64,000 nt of DNA from an uncultured Clostridia bacterium (GTDB taxonomy: Bacteria; Bacillota; Clostridia; TANB77; CAG-508), in contig CAOTKV010000002.1 of the NCBI GenBank assembly GCA_948530865.1, positions 118,199 through 182,198 on the forward strand, in the 5' to 3' direction. Shown here piece after piece: positions 60,491 to 64,000 of the stretch (the first letter of the stretch is position 1; each line of letters opens with the position of its first letter). Below the pieces are notes generated by a model that was not told where the DNA came from, ran no database searches, and was given only the letters and a program-made list of their open reading frames with translations. Position numbers and translations under genes: made by a program.

Positions 60491-61552
60491 CTATAACATT
60501 TTTACAAATTCATCAAATATATATGCTGTATCTTCTGGTCCTGGACATGCTTCTGGATGAAACTGTACTGTAAATATTTTTTTATTTTTATATCTTAATC
60601 CTTCTACTGTTCCATCATTTAAATTTATATGTGACACTTCAGCAATTTTCTTATCAACACTATCTTCGACTATATAGTAGCCATGATTTTGAGATGTAAT
60701 ATGTACTCTTCCTTCTTTTAAATCTTTTACTGGATGGTTTGGTCCCCTATGACCATATTTTAATTTAGCTGTTTTAGCCCCTGTTGCAAGTCCCATTAAT
60801 TGATGTCCTAAACAAATTCCTAAAATTGGAATATCTGTACTATACAATTTCTTTACATTTTTAATTTGATATATGCAATCTTCAGGATCACCAGGTCCGT
60901 TTGATAACATTATTCCATCTGGTTTCATTGAAATTATCTTTTCTGCTGATGTATCTGCTGGAAATACTGTTACTTCACAATCTCTTTTTAAAAGTGAATT
61001 TACTATATTATGTTTAAATCCATAATCAATTAATGCTACTTTTTTAGATTTTCCTTTACCATAAACTCTTATCTGTTTTGAAGTAACTTCATCAACAACT
61101 TTCCCAACTTCATAAGCTTTAATTCTTTCCATTATTTCATCAATATTATTAATACTTGATGTAACATATCCTTTCATTGTTCCTGCATCTCTAAGAATTT
61201 TAGTCAATTTTCTAGTATTAATATTGGTTAATCCTGGAATTTTGTAATCTCTTAAAAACTTGTCTAAATTGTATTTTGTTCTAAAATTACTTTCAAAATC
61301 TGCAAGTTCATGTATAAATACAGCCTTTGCCCAAATTCTATCAGACTCTGTATCCTCTGGTATTACTCCATAATTACCTATTAGTGGGTATGTCATTACA
61401 ATCCCTTGGCCTGCATATGAAGGATCTGTAAATGTTTCAATATATCCTGCCATTCCTGTGTTAAATACAACTTCACAAGCTGTATCCATAGTAACTCCAA
61501 TTCTTTCTCCTTCAAAAACTTCACCATTTTCAAGTACTAAATATCCTACCAT
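60491..61552 (-). CDS. carA: Carbamoyl-phosphate synthase small (glutaminase) subunit
   Basis: 353 residues. The N-terminal CPSase domain has NTGMAGYIETFTDPSYAGQ. The C-terminal class I amidotransferase has nucleophile Cys in GICLGHQLMGLATG and His/Glu in VQFHPEACPGP. It feeds ammonia from glutamine to CarB. GGGAG precedes the ATG. No promoter lies between the start and the terminator at 61581-61610, so transcription must pass that terminator. Confidence 0.97.
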   Translation of the reverse strand: MVGYLVLENGEVFEGERIGVTMDTACEVVFNTGMAGYIETFTDPSYAGQGIVMTYPLIGNYGVIPEDTESDRIWAKAVFIHELADFESNFRTKYNLDKFLRDYKIPGLTNINTRKLTKILRDAGTMKGYVTSSINNIDEIMERIKAYEVGKVVDEVTSKQIRVYGKGKSKKVALIDYGFKHNIVNSLLKRDCEVTVFPADTSAEKIISMKPDGIMLSNGPGDPEDCIYQIKNVKKLYSTDIPILGICLGHQLMGLATGAKTAKLKYGHRGPNHPVKDLKEGRVHITSQNHGYYIVEDSVDKKIAEVSHINLNDGTVEGLRYKNKKIFTVQFHPEACPGPEDTAYIFDEFVKML

Positions 61553-61580
61553 TTTTTCTCCCTTTCTCTTTAATTTTCCT

Positions 61581-61610
61581 AAAAAAAAACACTAAATAAA
61601 TTTAGTGTTT
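61581..61610 (-). terminator. Intrinsic terminator (attenuator candidate) before carA
   Basis: AAACACTAAAT / ATTTAGTGTTT stem with TTTTTTTTT on the minus strand. It begins at the last base of the leader ORF's stop codon, 28 bp before carA. Confidence 0.8.
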
Positions 61611-61728
61611 AAAAACAAATATTATTAAATCTAAAAATTGAGAATGTAAATAAAACTATTAAATAAATAGCCATAACACTTGAAACATTTATATTTTCAG
61701 TTGTTTTTAGTCTATTTAAAATTTTCAT
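61609..61728 (-). CDS. 39-codon leader ORF upstream of carAB
   Basis: MKILNRLKTTENINVSSV followed by a hydrophobic stretch (about 19-32, AIYLIVLFTFSIF) and RFNNICF, then TAA. GAAAGGA lies 7 bp before the ATG. The second half of the ORF is very U-rich in RNA and its stop codon runs into the terminator stem. This layout matches a translation-coupled attenuation leader (as in E. coli pyrBI, leader of 44 residues). A small membrane protein is the alternative. Confidence 0.6.
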   Translation of the reverse strand: MKILNRLKTTENINVSSVMAIYLIVLFTFSIFRFNNICF

Positions 61729-61763
61729 TATTTTTTCCTTTCATTTTATTTACACTATATATA

Positions 61764-61792
61764 ATTTTAACATATTATAAAATCAAATGCAA
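61764..61792 (-). promoter_or_regulatory. Promoter of the leader-carAB transcript
   Basis: TTGCAT-N17-TAAAAT, 1 bp downstream of the 29-bp element at 61794-61822. Confidence 0.65.
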
Positions 61793-61793
61793 G

Positions 61794-61822
61794 TGAAATT
61801 TAGGGACGCTCGAAAAATTTCA
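61794..61822. repeat. 29-bp element, copy 4
   Basis: TGAAATTTAGGGACGC, TCGAA, AAATTTCA. It is inverted relative to copy 5, 14 bp away; together they can form a stem of up to 29 bp. Confidence 0.9.
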
Positions 61823-61824
61823 CT

Positions 61825-63795
61825 TTAATATGAAAATGAAACTTTTCGAGCGTCCCTAAATTTCATCGACCGCCGCAGCCGCCTCCGCCGCCTCCGGCCT
61901 CCGCCACCTCCTGAGAAGCCTCCACCAGAACCACTTCCGCTACTACTTGAAGAATGTGCAATACTATATGCTGATGAAGCACTTGAATACACATTTGATA
62001 ATCCACTATTAAAATTATTAAAGTAATTATCTCCATATCTTGGATCTGATATCATATACCAATATGCACATCTATGCATATGTGCATTATCCATTTCAAA
62101 CATTTCTGGATGAACCATTTTTAATTGCTTAATTACTTGTTTTGATATTCCAAATGTAGTTGCATATACTAAAAATTTCTCCCATAATACTATATCTGGA
62201 ACATTCTTTTCCTTTAATAAAGAATATTCTTTCATATATTTTTCTAAAGCTTTCCATTGTTTCATTTCTACATTTCCATTTTCTGAAAGTATAGGAATTT
62301 TCTTAATATTTTTAGAAAGTTCAATAATACATCTTAGTATTCCTATATGAAATCCCAATAATGGCCATGTAAATGGAAAAACAATTAACAATACCAATAT
62401 AATATCATATTTATTTTTTTCGTTTGTCCAATACTTAGAGGCATTTTTTCTTTTTGAATCAATTTTTCCACAATCTTCTTCATCTCTTTCTACAATCTTT
62501 TGTAGTTTTTGTAATTTAGGATATATATCATCATAATTTACTCTTGAATATTTTTCAAATTCTTTAACTGTTGCACTTCCTTTGGAACCACATGCTTTTA
62601 CTAATATGTTATATACTACTTTTTCATCTTCTGATATTTCAATTCCATTTGTATCATTTTTTAGAATTATTCTAACTTCATTTTTATCTAATGGTTCAAA
62701 TTCTATTAAACCTTTTAATGATAAATCCAATATTGTTGCAGAGAATATTTTATCAATCTTATAAGTTATATTAGAGTTATTAGTTGCAAAATCATGTATA
62801 TATAAAGATCTTGCTGGAGTTGCATTTTCTTCATCTGGTATTTCTCTAAAATATTCTATATCGTAATCTGGATAAGCATATTTTATTTCTAAATCTTTTC
62901 CTTTTTCTTTAATTTCATTAACTTTTTTATTATATTTAAATATAACGAAAATATTTATTAGTATAATTAATACAATAATTATTTTAAACATTTTCATCAT
63001 TAATTTTGCATTTTCTCTTTTGGCATTTGCTTCATCAGCCCATCCCTGTTCTTCTTCTAAAATAGATGCTAATGTTTTTGTATTTTCATAATTAAAATTT
63101 TCAGTATAGATATTATCTTCTGTAACAACTCTAACTTCTAACATCGTTCTTCTATTTATTTTAGGAACAGAAAATTTAACAGTATTTTCTGAAACTCTAT
63201 CAATTTGACCTTCCAATGGTCCATGCGCCCAAACTCTAAGTCTTTCTATATCACTAACTGGTCTTGGTAAATTTATAGTTCCTGTAATATTTTTTCCTAC
63301 ATTCTCATTATCTGTTCCTAAAAATTGCCAATATAATTCTGTACAATCACTATAAATTTTTACAGCATCTCTAATTGTATAGTATAATTTATAAGTTCTT
63401 GTTTCGCTCGAATCATCTAATCCTACATTCCACGCAATTTCGAATTTCTTACCATTATCTATTGGTAGGGCATAATAGCATCCTGTATCTACATGATATT
63501 GCTCTTCATAAATTTGAGTTAAAGGTATTTCATTACTATCAACCCTTGACACACTAACATCTGTAATTCCTGAATATTTAGAGTCATCAAGTTCAAAATC
63601 TTTAAATATCGTATTTGTCTCACTTATATATATATTCCATGTTTCTACAACATCCATGCTACCATCTGAATTTACAGTAACATCATAATCTAGCGAATTC
63701 CAACTCTGTGTTCCTGCATATGATTTAACATTAAATATTAAAAGTACTGATATAAAAAATAATGTTAAATAGATAATTTTATTTTTTATTTTCAT
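61825..63795 (-). CDS. DUF2207-family membrane protein (C-terminus probably frameshifted)
   Basis: 656 residues as read. Signal peptide (1-27, ending SYA), an extracellular DUF2207 domain (LDYDVTVNSDGSMDVVETWNIYI), a membrane helix (about 272-290), a cytoplasmic domain and two further helices (about 470-500). A Ser/Gly-rich tail ends SGSGSGGGFSGGGGG. DUF2207 proteins normally finish with a glycine run; here the frame turns into RRRRRRLRRS plus MKFRDARKVSFSY encoded by a 29-bp element. One base earlier the other frame continues with glycine and ends CGGR-stop at the element's first TGA (61863-61865). The shift occurs at GGAGGCCGGAGG (61896). AGGAGG precedes the ATG. Confidence 0.88.
   Translation of the reverse strand: MKIKNKIIYLTLFFISVLLIFNVKSYAGTQSWNSLDYDVTVNSDGSMDVVETWNIYISETNTIFKDFELDDSKYSGITDVSVSRVDSNEIPLTQIYEEQYHVDTGCYYALPIDNGKKFEIAWNVGLDDSSETRTYKLYYTIRDAVKIYSDCTELYWQFLGTDNENVGKNITGTINLPRPVSDIERLRVWAHGPLEGQIDRVSENTVKFSVPKINRRTMLEVRVVTEDNIYTENFNYENTKTLASILEEEQGWADEANAKRENAKLMMKMFKIIIVLIILINIFVIFKYNKKVNEIKEKGKDLEIKYAYPDYDIEYFREIPDEENATPARSLYIHDFATNNSNITYKIDKIFSATILDLSLKGLIEFEPLDKNEVRIILKNDTNGIEISEDEKVVYNILVKACGSKGSATVKEFEKYSRVNYDDIYPKLQKLQKIVERDEEDCGKIDSKRKNASKYWTNEKNKYDIILVLLIVFPFTWPLLGFHIGILRCIIELSKNIKKIPILSENGNVEMKQWKALEKYMKEYSLLKEKNVPDIVLWEKFLVYATTFGISKQVIKQLKMVHPEMFEMDNAHMHRCAYWYMISDPRYGDNYFNNFNSGLSNVYSSASSAYSIAHSSSSSGSGSGGGFSGGGGGRRRRRRLRRSMKFRDARKVSFSY
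61837..61865. repeat. 29-bp element, copy 5
   Basis: Read on the minus strand: TGAAATTTAGGGACGC, TCGAA, AAGTTTCA. It forms the end of the DUF2207 coding frame. Confidence 0.9.
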
Positions 63796-63809
63796 ATTTC
63801 CTCCTTATA

Positions 63810-64000
63810 TTAATTTTTATCTTCCGCCACAGCTACCTCCGCCCTCCTCCGGCCTCCGCCACCGCTTGAGAATCCTCCTCCCGAGCCACTGCTACTACTA
63901 TGGCTACTACTGCTATAACTTCTACTATTTGCTATCATTTCAGAGCGATATTTTCTTTCTGAGTTTCTATATGTATTTTCTATTTTATTACTTAAATCAT
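63810..64000 (-). CDS. Gly/Ser-tailed membrane protein, C-terminal fragment (cut by window edge)
   Basis: The last 62 codons of a gene upstream of DUF2207: a charged helix (DLSNKIENTYRNSERKYRSE), a Ser-rich stretch and SGSGGGFSSGGGG. The frame then turns into RRRAEVAVAEDKN and stops. An alternative frame reads GGGSCGGR-stop, as in the neighbour. The tail resembles TPM-domain or DUF2207 proteins; the main domain is outside the window. Both apparent frame changes fall on the same GGCC motif (63851). Confidence 0.6.
   Translation of the reverse strand, partial: DLSNKIENTYRNSERKYRSEMIANSRSYSSSSHSSSSGSGGGFSSGGGGRRRAEVAVAEDKN

Noticed and set aside
1..64000. CRISPR arrays, rRNA genes, prophage or conjugative modules, replication origin
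   Set aside because: No regularly spaced repeats, rRNA motifs, phage structural genes, relaxase genes or DnaA-box clusters were seen.

Overview
The window is very AT-rich, uses TGA as a stop, and has Gram-positive-type ribosome sites (AGGAGG) and TTGACA-N17-TATAAT promoters. The gene content (ClpC, LexA, MutS2, MgtE, DUF1287, PadR with a prefix-domain protein, a Spo0A-type DNA-binding domain, a FabI-type FAS-II cluster) points to a low-GC Firmicute, most likely an uncultured Clostridia-type gut bacterium. This is inferred from gene families only; no 16S or other marker was searched. Most genes lie on the minus strand.

Layout. 1-6012: the 5' part of clpC, a sensor kinase/response regulator pair and two tandem mgtE magnesium transporters. 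6241-12589: an accessory stretch with a duplicated promoter-leader driving small surface proteins (one an Asp/Tyr-repeat lipoprotein, one copy decayed), an ECF sigma/anti-sigma pair, orphan proteins and an Rpn-family nuclease. 12440-15113: a very large unknown protein with an overlapping 49-residue gene. 15301-15745: tRNA-Phe, -Asp, -Val and -Tyr. 15855-23356: a DUF2142 membrane protein, a second sigma/anti-sigma pair, a PadR regulator with an FtsW/RodA-like fusion, and DUF5050, DUF2975 and DUF1287 proteins. 23383-26438: a second very large unknown protein sharing a C-terminal domain with the first. 26599-28906: a CAT-anticodon tRNA, a stand-alone Spo0A C-terminal domain, a candidate small RNA and a third sigma/anti-sigma pair whose sigma gene is frameshifted. 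29173-31515: mutS2.

31543-44560 is the lipid block. A fatty-acid synthesis operon runs acyl-CoA ligase, birA, fabD, fabG, fabF, accB, fabZ, accC, accD, accA, fabI and ends in a terminator. A second acyl-CoA ligase, a YiiX-like hydrolase and a thioesterase follow. 44807-50902 holds lexA, a ferritin-like protein, obgE, a cupin, trpS and three orphans. 51038-53357 is a TetR regulator with a third acyl-CoA ligase. A TGGTCA dyad lies upstream of all three ligase transcripts, so one TetR probably controls fatty-acid activation and, through the first gene of the operon, de novo synthesis.

53920-57177 is an ABC transporter with a YtrA-type GntR regulator behind a 20-bp-arm operator. 57278-61728 is carAB behind a 39-codon leader ORF whose stop codon runs into an intrinsic terminator, an arrangement resembling E. 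coli pyrBI attenuation. The window closes with two Gly-tailed membrane proteins, both apparently out of frame at the same GGCC motif.

A 29-bp near-palindrome recurs five times (1210, 53842, 57259, 61794, 61837). It forms gene ends at three loci and abuts the -35 box of three promoters. With the carAB attenuator, the TetR sites and the two large paralogous proteins, it is the most promising material for follow-up.
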